A stretch of DNA of 64,000 bases, taken from contig DASZBX010000055.1 of assembly GCA_035943635.1 (NCBI GenBank), positions 1 through 64,000 of the forward strand, written 5' to 3'. Both the position numbers and the translations under genes were made by a program. Within the stretch, counting starts at the first letter, position 1. Every line of letters starts with the position of its first letter. The notes under the pieces are model-generated. The model worked only from the letters and a program-made list of their open reading frames with translations, made no database searches and had not been told where the DNA came from. This DNA is from DASZBX01 sp035943635. GTDB lineage: Bacteria > Actinomycetota > Actinomycetes > Streptomycetales > Catenulisporaceae. Of this stretch, positions 24,513-33,065 are shown piece by piece.

Positions 24513-25451
24513 GTGACCGTGACCGCTCTGGAGGCGGTGGCCGTGTGCCTGCCGCCCGCGGACGTGGCGATCGAGCAGGTCGGGCAGGCCCTGGGCCTGA
24601 CCCCGCGGCAGACCACCCTGTTCCGCCGGTTCCACGGGCTCGACCGGGTGCGCCTGGACCCGGACGGGACCCTGGCCGACCTGCTGCTCGGCGCGGCCGC
24701 CGCGCTCGAGCCGCTGCGCGGGCGCGAACACCTGGTCCGGTACGTGCTGTTCGCCCGGAGCGCGCCGGTCTCGGTGCCCTACCCGCACAACCCGGTGCAC
24801 GAGGTCTGCGACAAACTCGGCCTCGGGCACGCCGTGTCGTTCAGCGTCACCCACCACGCCTGCGCGGTCGGCCTGCTCGCGGTCGACCTGGCCGGCCGGC
24901 TGCTCGCCGACGACCCCGACCCGCAGGCCCTGGCCCTGGTGCTGGCCGGGGAGAAGGCGTTCACCCGGGACGGCAAGATGATCCCGGAGACCGCGATCTG
25001 CGGCGAGGTGTCCACCGCCTGCCTGGTCCGGTCCGGCGGCGGCCGGGACCGGATGCTGTCCTACGCCACGATCCAGCGCGGCGAGTTCGACGGCCGGCTG
25101 GCCGAGGACCCGCTGCTGCTGGCCCGGTTCCAGCAGGTGTTCTCGGACTCCATGGTCGAGGTGATCCTCGGCGCGCTGGACCAGGCCGGGCTGACGTTGG
25201 CCGACGTCGACCTGATCCTGCCGCACAACGTCAACCGGATCTCCTGGCGGCGGGTGTGCAAGCTGCTGGACTACCCGCTGGAGAAGGTCCTGCTGGACAA
25301 CGTGGCCGTGACCGGGCACTGCTTCGGCGCGGACGTGTTCGTGAACTACCAGACCGCCGTCGGCCAGGGCCGGCTGCGACCCGGCGACCGATATCTGGCC
25401 GCCTCGGCCGGGGTCGGCGCCGTGTTCTCGGCCATGGTCTTCGAGCACTGA
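24513..25451 (+). CDS. KAS III-like acyl/ketoacyl synthase with Cys-His-His
   Basis: A 312-residue thiolase-fold protein. Two in-frame GTGs (24513, 24519) are possible; GGGGGAG fits the second better. Numbering from the first, the nucleophile is Cys117 (THHACAVGL) and the general base His238 (LPHNVNRIS). Where FabH has Asn in GN-TSAAS, this protein has TGHCFGAD with His269. Such changes occur in KAS III relatives that transfer or condense acyl groups on secondary-metabolite carriers. ACP4 follows immediately and may be its partner. The reaction could be starter priming, chain offloading or ester formation. Confidence 0.88.
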   Translation: MTVTALEAVAVCLPPADVAIEQVGQALGLTPRQTTLFRRFHGLDRVRLDPDGTLADLLLGAAAALEPLRGREHLVRYVLFARSAPVSVPYPHNPVHEVCDKLGLGHAVSFSVTHHACAVGLLAVDLAGRLLADDPDPQALALVLAGEKAFTRDGKMIPETAICGEVSTACLVRSGGGRDRMLSYATIQRGEFDGRLAEDPLLLARFQQVFSDSMVEVILGALDQAGLTLADVDLILPHNVNRISWRRVCKLLDYPLEKVLLDNVAVTGHCFGADVFVNYQTAVGQGRLRPGDRYLAASAGVGAVFSAMVFEH

Positions 25452-25600
25452 TCGGGCCGCGGACGCCGCACTGCCGGCGCCCGCGAGATCTCGTTCACCC
25501 GCACCGCAATCCGCCACGCACAGCCGCGTCACCGCCCTCGCACCACCGCACCCGAACCCGCGTCCGCCGACCCGGCGCGCCCGAAAGAGGACTGATACCC

Positions 25601-25888
25601 ATGGAGCAGGTAGACACCCAGATCGACCCGGAGCTGCGCGTGCGCGTCGTCGGCAGCATGCAGACGCTCCTGCCCAAGGTGCTCAAGCGCGAGATACCCG
25701 CCATCGCGGAGAACACCTGCCTTTTCGACGCCCTCGGCCTGACCTCGGCCACCACACTCTCCCTGATCCTCGAACTCGAAGACGACCTCGACATCCAGAT
25801 CGACGTGGAGCAGATCGACCAGGACGACCTGCGCTCGTTCGGCACCCTGGCCGACTTCGTGGCGGCGAACACGATCACCGAGGACTGA
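25601..25888 (+). CDS. Discrete carrier protein 4
   Basis: A 95-residue ACP from ATG 25601 (AGAGGA nine bases upstream). The phosphopantetheine serine is Ser49 in ALGLTSATTLSLI, with Thr replacing the usual Asp. The helix II region is hydrophobic and acidic (LELEDDLDIQID). It lies between two KAS III-like genes. A 150-bp gap separates it from the first; four bases separate it from the second. Confidence 0.88.
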   Translation: MEQVDTQIDPELRVRVVGSMQTLLPKVLKREIPAIAENTCLFDALGLTSATTLSLILELEDDLDIQIDVEQIDQDDLRSFGTLADFVAANTITED

Positions 25889-25892
25889 TCCG

Positions 25893-26849
25893 ATGCACCG
25901 CTCAGGCCCGCCCCGGCCGGCCGGGGCCGCGGGGCTCCGGGTCCGCCGGGTGGTCGGGCGCCCGTTCGAGGGCAGCTCGGCCAGCTCGCTCGACCCGGAC
26001 CTGCGGGTCTACCTCGGCGACATGGTCCGGCCGTACCAGCTCGCGCTGCGCGAGGACCTGTTGCAACGCAGCGTCGGCCACAACTACGGCGAGATGGCCG
26101 AGGACCTGATCCGCGCGGCCGTGCCCGAGGACGAGCCGGTCGACCTGCTCGTGCTCGCCTTCGCCATCCCGGACGTGCGGCCCGGCCGCTCCTCCGCGCT
26201 GCACCTGAGCAACGTCTGCCCGGGCAGCCCGCTGGCCTTCGCCCTGTGCGAACAGGGACTCGGCGCCGCGCACACCGCGCTGCGGACGGCCGGAGCGTAC
26301 GCGCGCAGCAGCGACGTCCGGCGGGCGTTGGTGATCGTCGTCGAACAGGCCGCGCTGCACTACGAACCGGCCCGCACGGCCGACGGCGCGCCGCCGGTGA
26401 TCCCGTCCGGCGCCAACGCGGTAGCAGTGATCTGCGAACGCACCGACCACGGCGACGGCCTGACCGTGCGCCAGTACCCGCAACAGACCGCTGAGAGCGC
26501 GAACGACTTGGTGGGCAAGGAGATCGCCGAACTCGGCGCCGACCGGGCCCGGACCGTGCTCATCCTCGGCAGCGGCCTGGCGTGCGTCGACCTGTACTCG
26601 GCCGGCTGCCGGCAGATCATCCTGGCCGACCTCGGCCAGCCCTACACGGGACAGTGGACCGAACTGGCCCGGGGCCTGTCCGGCTGGTCCGCGCAGGGCG
26701 CACTGATCCTGGTCGCGGACTATGACAGGCACCTGCAATGCCTGTCCCTGTGTGTGATCGACACGGCGCTGCCGCCCGGCTCCGCGCACCCCGGCGGCGC
26801 CGCGGTCGGCGCCGTGCTGGATCCGGCCGGCTCCGGGAGCCCGGCGTGA
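25893..26849 (+). CDS. Degenerate KAS III/thiolase-fold protein
   Basis: A 318-residue protein with a weak thiolase-fold signature. LCEQGLGAAHTAL (about 118-130) aligns with the KAS III active-site helix and keeps Cys119. Next comes VRRALVIVVEQAALHYEP, where KAS III has a strand after the nucleophile helix. A later segment, RTVLILGSGLACVDLY, has no HN or GN motif, so the usual His and Asn are not seen. It may be a non-condensing partner of the KAS III or a transferase. It overlaps the PPTase start (GTGA), tying it to carrier-protein chemistry. Confidence 0.6.
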   Translation: MHRSGPPRPAGAAGLRVRRVVGRPFEGSSASSLDPDLRVYLGDMVRPYQLALREDLLQRSVGHNYGEMAEDLIRAAVPEDEPVDLLVLAFAIPDVRPGRSSALHLSNVCPGSPLAFALCEQGLGAAHTALRTAGAYARSSDVRRALVIVVEQAALHYEPARTADGAPPVIPSGANAVAVICERTDHGDGLTVRQYPQQTAESANDLVGKEIAELGADRARTVLILGSGLACVDLYSAGCRQIILADLGQPYTGQWTELARGLSGWSAQGALILVADYDRHLQCLSLCVIDTALPPGSAHPGGAAVGAVLDPAGSGSPA

Positions 26850-27742
26850 CGGCGGCGATCGGGCGGCCCGGTCCGGACGCCGCGGACATCTGGCTGATCA
26901 GCACCGACCAACCGGCCGAGGTGCTCGCGGAGTTGGCCTTGCTGCTCGACCCGGCCGAACGCCGCCGGGCCGCCGCACTGGCCCGACCCGCGGACCGCGG
27001 ACGGTACACCGCCGCGCACGGCGCCGTGCGCGAGATCCTCGGCTGCTGCCTGGGCACCGCGCCCGAGGACCTGACCTGGGAACGCGGCGCCCACGGCAAA
27101 CCGGAACTCGCCGGACGCTGGACCGGCGTCCGGGCGAACCTGAGCACCTGCGCGCACCTGGCCATGCTGGCCGTGACGCAGAGCCGGGACGTGGGCGTGG
27201 ACCTGGAACTCGTGCGCACCGACGCCATGGCGCTGCGGATGGCGAAACGGTACTTCCCGGCCGACGAGGCCCGGTTCGTGGCCGGACCCGGAGACGGCCC
27301 GGACCCCGGATCGCCGTCCGGCCCGGAATTCGGCCCGGAACCAGGCCCTGGATGCGGCCCGGACCTGGACCCGCGGGCCGCGGCCGTCGCCGTGGACAGC
27401 CTCAACGCCCGCCCGGCCGAGCGGTTCGCGCGCCTGTGGTGCCGCAAGGAGGCGTGCGTGAAGGCGCACGGCGCCCGGCTGGCCGAAGGCCTGGGCCTGC
27501 CGGTGTGGGAGGCCGGGCCGCTGGTGGTCCGGGACCCGACCGGCGCGCTGCCCGGCGCGTGCCGGGTACGCGACGTCCCGGCGCCGATCGGCTACCGCGC
27601 CGCGGTGGCGCTCGGCGGCGAGCAGCCGTTCACCGTCCGCTGGCGGGTCTGGCACGGCAGCCACGACCGGACCGCCGACGGCCCCGGCGCCCCGCCGGTG
27701 GCGGTCCCCGCACCGGTCCCGGTCTCCGTCTCCGGACTCTGA
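26846..27742 (+). CDS. 4'-Phosphopantetheinyl transferase (Sfp type)
   Basis: A 298-residue protein from GTG 26846. The diagnostic motifs are VGVDLELVR (Mg-binding Asp and Glu) and LWCRKEACVKAHG (W-KEA-K). Between them sits a Gly/Pro insert (about residues 150-170) not found in typical Sfp. The enzyme would attach phosphopantetheine to the four discrete carriers of the cluster, whose Ser motifs are atypical; that may explain a dedicated copy. Confidence 0.92.
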   Translation: MTAAIGRPGPDAADIWLISTDQPAEVLAELALLLDPAERRRAAALARPADRGRYTAAHGAVREILGCCLGTAPEDLTWERGAHGKPELAGRWTGVRANLSTCAHLAMLAVTQSRDVGVDLELVRTDAMALRMAKRYFPADEARFVAGPGDGPDPGSPSGPEFGPEPGPGCGPDLDPRAAAVAVDSLNARPAERFARLWCRKEACVKAHGARLAEGLGLPVWEAGPLVVRDPTGALPGACRVRDVPAPIGYRAAVALGGEQPFTVRWRVWHGSHDRTADGPGAPPVAVPAPVPVSVSGL

Positions 27743-27997
27743 CCCGGGCGCCGGGCCCCGGCTCGGACGCCGCACTCAGACCCGAACTGCGCGCAGGCCC
27801 GAATATCGCGCCCTGAGACGAACCACGCACCCTGACCCGCTCGCCCGGCTGGCCGGCATCCGCTGACCCGCCAACGGAATCCCGACCACGGCCCGCCGAG
27901 CCGGCCCGCCGTCCCCGCCCCCGTCAGCCGCCCCCCCCGACATCCCGCCCTCTCTGATCCCCCGACCACCGGACCCCCAGCGAACCTACGGAGCGAC
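27743..27997 (+). other. Gene-free gap, Pro/Arg-rich GC DNA
   Basis: 255 bp with a C-run and no convincing ORF or hairpin. Confidence 0.5.
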
Positions 27998-28921
27998 ATG
28001 TACGAAGACGTCCAGCGCCCGGCCCCCGGCACCGCCGACGGCATCCCCGAAGCCGTCGCCGACCAGGACGCCCGCCCCCTGCCGACCGACGCCCCCGGTG
28101 TGATGATCTACCCCGAGGCGTTCGAGACCATCCTGGCGATGCTGCGCCGCGCCGTCGCCGGCCTGGCCGCCGACGAGCAGTTCCGCCGGCTGGCCATCCC
28201 GCCGGTGATCTCCCGGCGGACCATCGAGCGGGCCGGGTACGTGGCCTCCTTCCCGCACCTGCTCGGCACCGTGCACAGCTACGGCGGCGGCCCGAAAGAG
28301 TGGACCAGGCTCGCTCCGCTGGCCGAGCAGGGCGGGGACTGGCACGTGGACCAGCGGATCAGCGACCTGGTCCTGCTGCCGGCCGCCTGCTACCCGGTCT
28401 ACGCCACCCTCGCCGGACGCTCCCTGGACCAGCCGGCCAAGTTCGCGGTCGAAGCCAGCTGCTTCCGCCAGGAGGCCTCCAGCGAGACCGGCCGGCTGCG
28501 CACCTTCCGGATGGTCGAGCTGGTCACCGCCGCCGACGAGGAGCACTGCGTGCAGTGGCGCGAGACCTGGCTGGACCGGGTGGCCGGCTGGCTGTCCGGG
28601 CTCTCGCTCAAGGTCGAGATCGAGGAGGCCGACGACCCCTTCTTCGGCCCCGGCCGCAAGCTCTACCAGGCAGCCCAGCGGGCCCAGCAGCTGAAGTTCG
28701 AGCTGCGCGTCCCGGTGGCCGAGGACCTGGTCCAGGCCGTGGCCTCGGCCAACTACCACAAGGACCACTTCGGCGAGGCCTTCGGGTTCGAGGCCGGCGG
28801 CGCGGTCGGGCAGACCGCGTGCATGGCCTTCGGCCTGGAGCGGATCGCCCTGGCCCTGATCAACGCGCACGGCCCCCGGCTCGGCGGCTGGCCCCCGGCG
28901 GTCGCCGCCGCGCTGAGCTGA
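27998..28921 (+). CDS. Amino acid:[carrier protein] ligase (class II seryl-tRNA synthetase-like)
   Basis: A 307-residue class II aminoacyl-tRNA-synthetase catalytic core without the tRNA-binding arm. FAVEASCFRQEASSETGRLR then TFRMVELVTA is the motif-2 loop. VGQTACMAFGLERIALALI is motif 3, with GLER binding ATP. Cys in EASCFRQE, Glu in MVELV and Cys in QTACMAF match the Zn-binding Cys-Glu-Cys of Bradyrhizobium aa:CP ligases. These enzymes adenylate a small amino acid (Gly or Ala in known cases) and load it on a carrier protein. The following gene is a free-standing condensation domain, an apt user of aminoacyl-carrier. Confidence 0.88.
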   Translation: MYEDVQRPAPGTADGIPEAVADQDARPLPTDAPGVMIYPEAFETILAMLRRAVAGLAADEQFRRLAIPPVISRRTIERAGYVASFPHLLGTVHSYGGGPKEWTRLAPLAEQGGDWHVDQRISDLVLLPAACYPVYATLAGRSLDQPAKFAVEASCFRQEASSETGRLRTFRMVELVTAADEEHCVQWRETWLDRVAGWLSGLSLKVEIEEADDPFFGPGRKLYQAAQRAQQLKFELRVPVAEDLVQAVASANYHKDHFGEAFGFEAGGAVGQTACMAFGLERIALALINAHGPRLGGWPPAVAAALS

Positions 28922-28991
28922 CCCCGGCCCGAGCCCGGCCCGGGCCCCGTCCGCGGGCCGGTCCCGCTTCCCCCGATTCGAGGAGTGTTCC

Positions 28992-30776
28992 ATGACAGAG
29001 GCTACGCGTTCCGTGGTCGTCAGATATGCCGGGCAGTCCAGCGGCAGCGGCCCGCTGACCCTCGGGCAGGACAACATGATCCGCTGCATCCTGCACGACG
29101 ACCCGGCGCACATCAACAAGCACGTCGTGTGGCCGGTCCCGCCGGGCGTCGGCGTCGACTCGGCCCTGTACGCCCTCCAGGTGATCGCCGGCCGGCACGA
29201 GGCCCTGCGCACGGTCTATCCGGGATCGGCCGACGTCCAGCCGACCGTGCAGGAGGTCCGCGCCGACGGCGAGTTCACCGTCGACGTCTTCGAGACCGCC
29301 GGTGATCCCGAGGAGCTGGCCTGGGAGATCGGCCTGTCCCGGCTCGGCGCCCGGTTCGACCTGGCCGCCGACTTCCCGCTGCGCCTGGCCCTGGTGATCG
29401 GCGGCGGCCGGCTGGCCTGGATCAGCGTCGTGGTCTGCCACGCCGCCGCGGACGCGGTCGGCACCGCGGTCCTGTTCGAGGACTGGAAGGACCTGGCCAC
29501 CGGCCGGGAGCTGCCGCCGCTGACCGCGCCCACCCCGCGCGACCTGGCCGCGCAGGAGCGGTCCTCCTCCGGCGAACGCCGGGCCAAGGCCTCGCTGCGG
29601 CACTGGGAGCGGATCCTGCGCACCTGCCCGCACGCGGTCTTCGCCGACAGCGACCTGGCCCCGTCCACCGGGTCGCTGCCGACCTTCATGCTGCACTCGG
29701 TGTCGATGGCGGCCAACTGCGCGGCCGCGGCGCAGCGGACCGGCACCAGCCCGTCCACGATCATGTTCGCCGCATACGTCGCGGTCGTCTCCCAGCGGGC
29801 CGCGCAGCAGACGATCGTGCTCGCCGCCCTGTCGGCCAACCGGCACCGGGCCGGGCTGGAGGACTACGTCGGCTCGCTGGCCCAGGACGCCCTGATCTCC
29901 CTGGACACCGACGCCGAGGACTTCGACGAGCTGATCAGCCGGGCCGCGTCGGCCACGATGGCCGGGTACTGGCACAGCACCTTCGACTCGCGCAAGATCT
30001 GGCAGATCATCGACGACGTCGGCTACCTGCGCGGGGCCCGGTTCGCCCGGCACGTGGTGCTCAACGACCTGAGCGTCACCATCCCGGAGGAGGTGACCCG
30101 CAACCGCCCGGTCCCGGCCGAGGACCCGCAGCTGACCTGGCTGCCGGAGAAGGGCATCCCGACCCGGCTGATGCTCAACATCTGGCGGCTGCGCGACTGC
30201 GTGGAGCTGACCCTGCACGCCGACCCGCGCCTGTTCGACCAGGCGGAGACCGAGCAGCTGGCCCTCGGCATGATGCGGCTGGTCGAGGCCGCCGCGGCCG
30301 GACCGGTGCCGCTGGCCGGGCTGGCCGCGCTGACCGGGATCGTGCCAGGCCGGCGGGAGGGGGAGTGGAACCGGATCGGCAGCTCCTGGATCGAGCTGGA
30401 CGCCGTGCGCGAACTGCTCGACCTGGCCCTGGCCAAGCGCCCGGTCCGGGTGCAGGAGGTCGGCGGCCGCCTGGTCGCCCGGATCGCCGACGACGACCGG
30501 CCGCTGACCCCCGAGCAGGCGCACCGCGCGGTCATGGCCACCCTGGGCAACAGCCACCGGCTGCGCGGCGCGGCCGACTTCGCCGAACCGGGCACCGGGG
30601 AGAACATCACGGTCGGCGCCGCGCTCTCCGGCTGGGAGTCGGCGATGGCGCCGCAGGAGTACGTGATCTGCGCGGGCTCGCCGTCCGGGCCGGACCAGGA
30701 CTGGTCCGGGCTGCCGGTCGCGGCCCGCGGCGACGGCCGGGAGGGCGCGACCGACTGGGCGGCGCTGCTGAGCTGA
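28992..30776 (+). CDS. Stand-alone NRPS condensation-domain protein
   Basis: A 594-residue protein; ATG 28992 with GAGGAG eleven bases upstream. Its first 430 residues are a C domain: PLTLGQDNM, HEALRTVY, and the active-site motif CHAAADA (HHxxxDG), retaining catalytic His150 and Asp154 but with Cys for the first His and Ala for the Gly. SANRHRAGLEDYVGSLAQD is the later motif. The remaining ~150 residues are not a recognised carrier or adenylation domain. With the aa:CP ligase just upstream, it likely joins an acyl-ACP to an aminoacyl-carrier, forming an amide. Confidence 0.88.
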   Translation: MTEATRSVVVRYAGQSSGSGPLTLGQDNMIRCILHDDPAHINKHVVWPVPPGVGVDSALYALQVIAGRHEALRTVYPGSADVQPTVQEVRADGEFTVDVFETAGDPEELAWEIGLSRLGARFDLAADFPLRLALVIGGGRLAWISVVVCHAAADAVGTAVLFEDWKDLATGRELPPLTAPTPRDLAAQERSSSGERRAKASLRHWERILRTCPHAVFADSDLAPSTGSLPTFMLHSVSMAANCAAAAQRTGTSPSTIMFAAYVAVVSQRAAQQTIVLAALSANRHRAGLEDYVGSLAQDALISLDTDAEDFDELISRAASATMAGYWHSTFDSRKIWQIIDDVGYLRGARFARHVVLNDLSVTIPEEVTRNRPVPAEDPQLTWLPEKGIPTRLMLNIWRLRDCVELTLHADPRLFDQAETEQLALGMMRLVEAAAAGPVPLAGLAALTGIVPGRREGEWNRIGSSWIELDAVRELLDLALAKRPVRVQEVGGRLVARIADDDRPLTPEQAHRAVMATLGNSHRLRGAADFAEPGTGENITVGAALSGWESAMAPQEYVICAGSPSGPDQDWSGLPVAARGDGREGATDWAALLS

Positions 30777-30823
30777 GCCGCGCATCCGTCAGCGAATCTG
30801 CAGGTGGATATGGTTGTGAACTT

Positions 30824-30863
30824 GGCTGTGCTTCCGGTATTCGACACGTCCGGGAGCACAGCC
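30824..30863. terminator. Hairpin between converging genes
   Basis: GGCTGTGCTTCCGG (30824-30837) pairs with CCGGGAGCACAGCC (30850-30863), a 14-bp stem with one mismatch and a 12-nt loop, placed between the C-domain gene and the converging nuclease-like gene. It would serve both strands. Confidence 0.7.
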
Positions 30864-30935
30864 AGGGTTCTGCGAACGAACGCGTGCCTGCTACTGCCGT
30901 GGCGTCAGAACTGTTGCCTGGCTTGGATATCCGAG

Positions 30936-31616
30936 TCAGTCGGGGAGCAGCACGTCCGCGCGCAGACCGACGTGATCGGAGACGTATCCGTCCCCGCCCG
31001 GCAGTGGGACCTGCTTGTCGAGGAAGATCTCGGCCCCGGTCGCCGTCACCGCCTCGGTGCCCAGGAGGAAGTCGATGCACAGCGCCTTCGCCCCGGAGCG
31101 CAGGTATTCGGGGTGGAACGTCGGCGGGCACTGCGCGTCGAACACGTCGCGCAGCCCGGCCCGGGCCATCAGCGCGGCGTGCACCGGGGCGCCCCGCGGC
31201 GCGTTGAAGTCGCCGAGCAGCACCGTGCGGGCAGGCAGCGTACGCACGAGATCCCCGATCGCCGAGTACTGACTCGCCTGGATCGGGGTGAACCGGTTGC
31301 CCTCGCTCCAGTCCCCGTCGTGGTTGGCGGCCGGGTGGATGTTGACCACGCACAGGTCGTGGCCGGCCAGCCGGACCGTCAGGCTCCCGTTGCGCGCGGC
31401 GATCACCCTCGCGCGCCACGGCAGACCGCTGCCGGCCTGGCGTGCTCCGCCGAACCGGTCGAACCGCGCCGCGGCGAGCGGGACGCGGGAGAACGTGGCC
31501 AACCCGCCCGCGGGCCCGACCGCGGTGCGCCCGAAGGCGACGTGCGGGAACGACGGCATCCGCTGCCGCAGCAGCCTCAGATGGAGGTAGGTGTGGACCT
31601 CCTGGAACCCGATCAC
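30936..31616 (-). CDS. Endonuclease/exonuclease/phosphatase family protein, probably N-terminally truncated
   Basis: A 226-residue EEP-fold protein. GFQEV (metal-binding Glu), VVNIHPAANHDG, LLGDFNAPRG and the final SDHVGLRADV are family motifs. From GTG 31616 it begins directly at the QEV strand; the first strand of EEP proteins, with its conserved Asn, is missing, and the frame is closed upstream by a TGA only 14 codons before. So the start is lost or the gene is broken. It lies divergent from the BAHD-like gene 99 bp away. Confidence 0.7.
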   Translation of the reverse strand: MIGFQEVHTYLHLRLLRQRMPSFPHVAFGRTAVGPAGGLATFSRVPLAAARFDRFGGARQAGSGLPWRARVIAARNGSLTVRLAGHDLCVVNIHPAANHDGDWSEGNRFTPIQASQYSAIGDLVRTLPARTVLLGDFNAPRGAPVHAALMARAGLRDVFDAQCPPTFHPEYLRSGAKALCIDFLLGTEAVTATGAEIFLDKQVPLPGGDGYVSDHVGLRADVLLPD

Positions 31617-31715
31617 CGAGATCGTCGAACTTGTCAGCGGCCGCAGACAGATCCGCGCGCGTGCCCTAGGGTTGCCTCAACACAGTGGCATACGCGAAAG
31701 AGGAAGGGCTCGACT

Positions 31716-33065
31716 ATGGTCGCCTGGCCCCGGCTGCTCGCCTCCCACCCGGTCCGCGCGGGCCGGGCCGACGGCTCGGTGATCCGCTGCGGCCTGGCCG
31801 ACCTGATGCTGGCCGACCTGCCGGTGGCGGTGGTCTTCTTCTTCGACCGGCCGCTGGACCCGGCGCAGCTGATCGGGGGCCTGGCCACCGCGCTCGGCTG
31901 CGCGCCCGCGTTCGCCGGGCGCCTGCGCGAGGACGAACTCGCCCTGGAGATCGTGTGCGAGGACGCGGGCGTGCCGTTGACCGTCTACGACCTCGACGAC
32001 ACCCTGGAGCAGGCGGTCGGCCGGGTCACCATGCCCGGCTCGGACCTGGTCGACCTGGTCGACGCGAACGGCGCCCGCTCCGGCGGCGGCCCGCTGCTGA
32101 CCGTGCGGATCAGCCGGCTGGCCGGCGGCGCGACGGCGCTCGGCTGCTCCTGGCACCACGCCGTCGGCGACATGCAGAGTTTCATGGTCCTGATGCGGGC
32201 CTGGTCCGCGGCGGTGGCCGGGGCCGAACCGGTCCGGGCGGTCCAGGTCCCGGACCGCGACGCCTACCTCGACAGCGTGCTCCCGGCCGAGGACCGCGGC
32301 CGGCCGAGCCTGCGCCGGGTCGGCCCCGAGGAGGCCGCCGGGATCGAGCGCGAGGTGGCCGGCGCGCTGCGGGCCAACCGGACCGTGCAGATCTACTTCA
32401 CCGACGTGGAGGTGGACCGGCTGCGCGAGGAGTTCGGCGCCGAGACCGGGCTGAAACTCACCGCGAACGACGTGCTGTGCGCCCACGTGGTCGGCGCGAT
32501 CCGCACCCTGGACCGCGACCGGGCGGAACGGACCCTGACCATCCCGGTCAACATCCGCCGGGCCATGGGCATCGCGCCGGAGACGATCGGCAACCTGGTC
32601 GGCGACATCAACCTCACCGCCCCGGCCGGCCGCCCGGCCCCGCAGGTCGCCGCCGACATCCGCGGCGCGGTCGAACGGTTCGCGCACGAGCACCTGTGCC
32701 TGCGGGCCAACCGCGCGTTCCTCGGCGACCTGGGCCGCGACCGCATCGGCGAGTGCTTCCCACTCGGCTTCGACCCGGTCCGGCGCACCTTCACCGTCTC
32801 CAACTGGAGCCGGTTCGGCCTGTACGACCTGGACTTCGCCGGCCACCGCCCGGTCCTGATGAGCCCGGCCGCCGACCTGCTGCTGCCCTGGGTCGCGTCC
32901 GTGGTCGAGGGATTCCACGGCGCCGGGATCCTGTGCACGGTCACCGTCCCGGCCGCGATCGCCGCCCGCCTGCGCGGCGCGGCCGGCCGCGAGATCCTGC
33001 ACCCTTACCGCTCGCCGGACGAGCCGCTGCCCGCCCTGGCCGCCGCGATCCGCAAACTGGCCTGA
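31716..33065 (+). CDS. BAHD/HxxxD-type acyltransferase
   Basis: A 449-residue protein from ATG 31716, GAGGAAGG upstream. The active site CSWHHAVGDMQ contains H148-AVG-D152 (HxxxD). The second family motif DFGWG is replaced by LDFAGHRP (about residue 382), while TVSNWSRFGLYDLDF keeps the SNW-type context. Plant-like BAHD homologues in bacteria use acyl-CoA to esterify or amidate natural products. It is likely the last gene of the cluster on the right. No operator-like site precedes it. Confidence 0.8.
   Translation: MVAWPRLLASHPVRAGRADGSVIRCGLADLMLADLPVAVVFFFDRPLDPAQLIGGLATALGCAPAFAGRLREDELALEIVCEDAGVPLTVYDLDDTLEQAVGRVTMPGSDLVDLVDANGARSGGGPLLTVRISRLAGGATALGCSWHHAVGDMQSFMVLMRAWSAAVAGAEPVRAVQVPDRDAYLDSVLPAEDRGRPSLRRVGPEEAAGIEREVAGALRANRTVQIYFTDVEVDRLREEFGAETGLKLTANDVLCAHVVGAIRTLDRDRAERTLTIPVNIRRAMGIAPETIGNLVGDINLTAPAGRPAPQVAADIRGAVERFAHEHLCLRANRAFLGDLGRDRIGECFPLGFDPVRRTFTVSNWSRFGLYDLDFAGHRPVLMSPAADLLLPWVASVVEGFHGAGILCTVTVPAAIAARLRGAAGREILHPYRSPDEPLPALAAAIRKLA

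Noticed and set aside
30804..31715. N-terminal extension of the BAHD gene by 300 codons
   Set aside because: It is antisense to the EEP gene; ATG 31716 with AGGAAGG gives the right family length.
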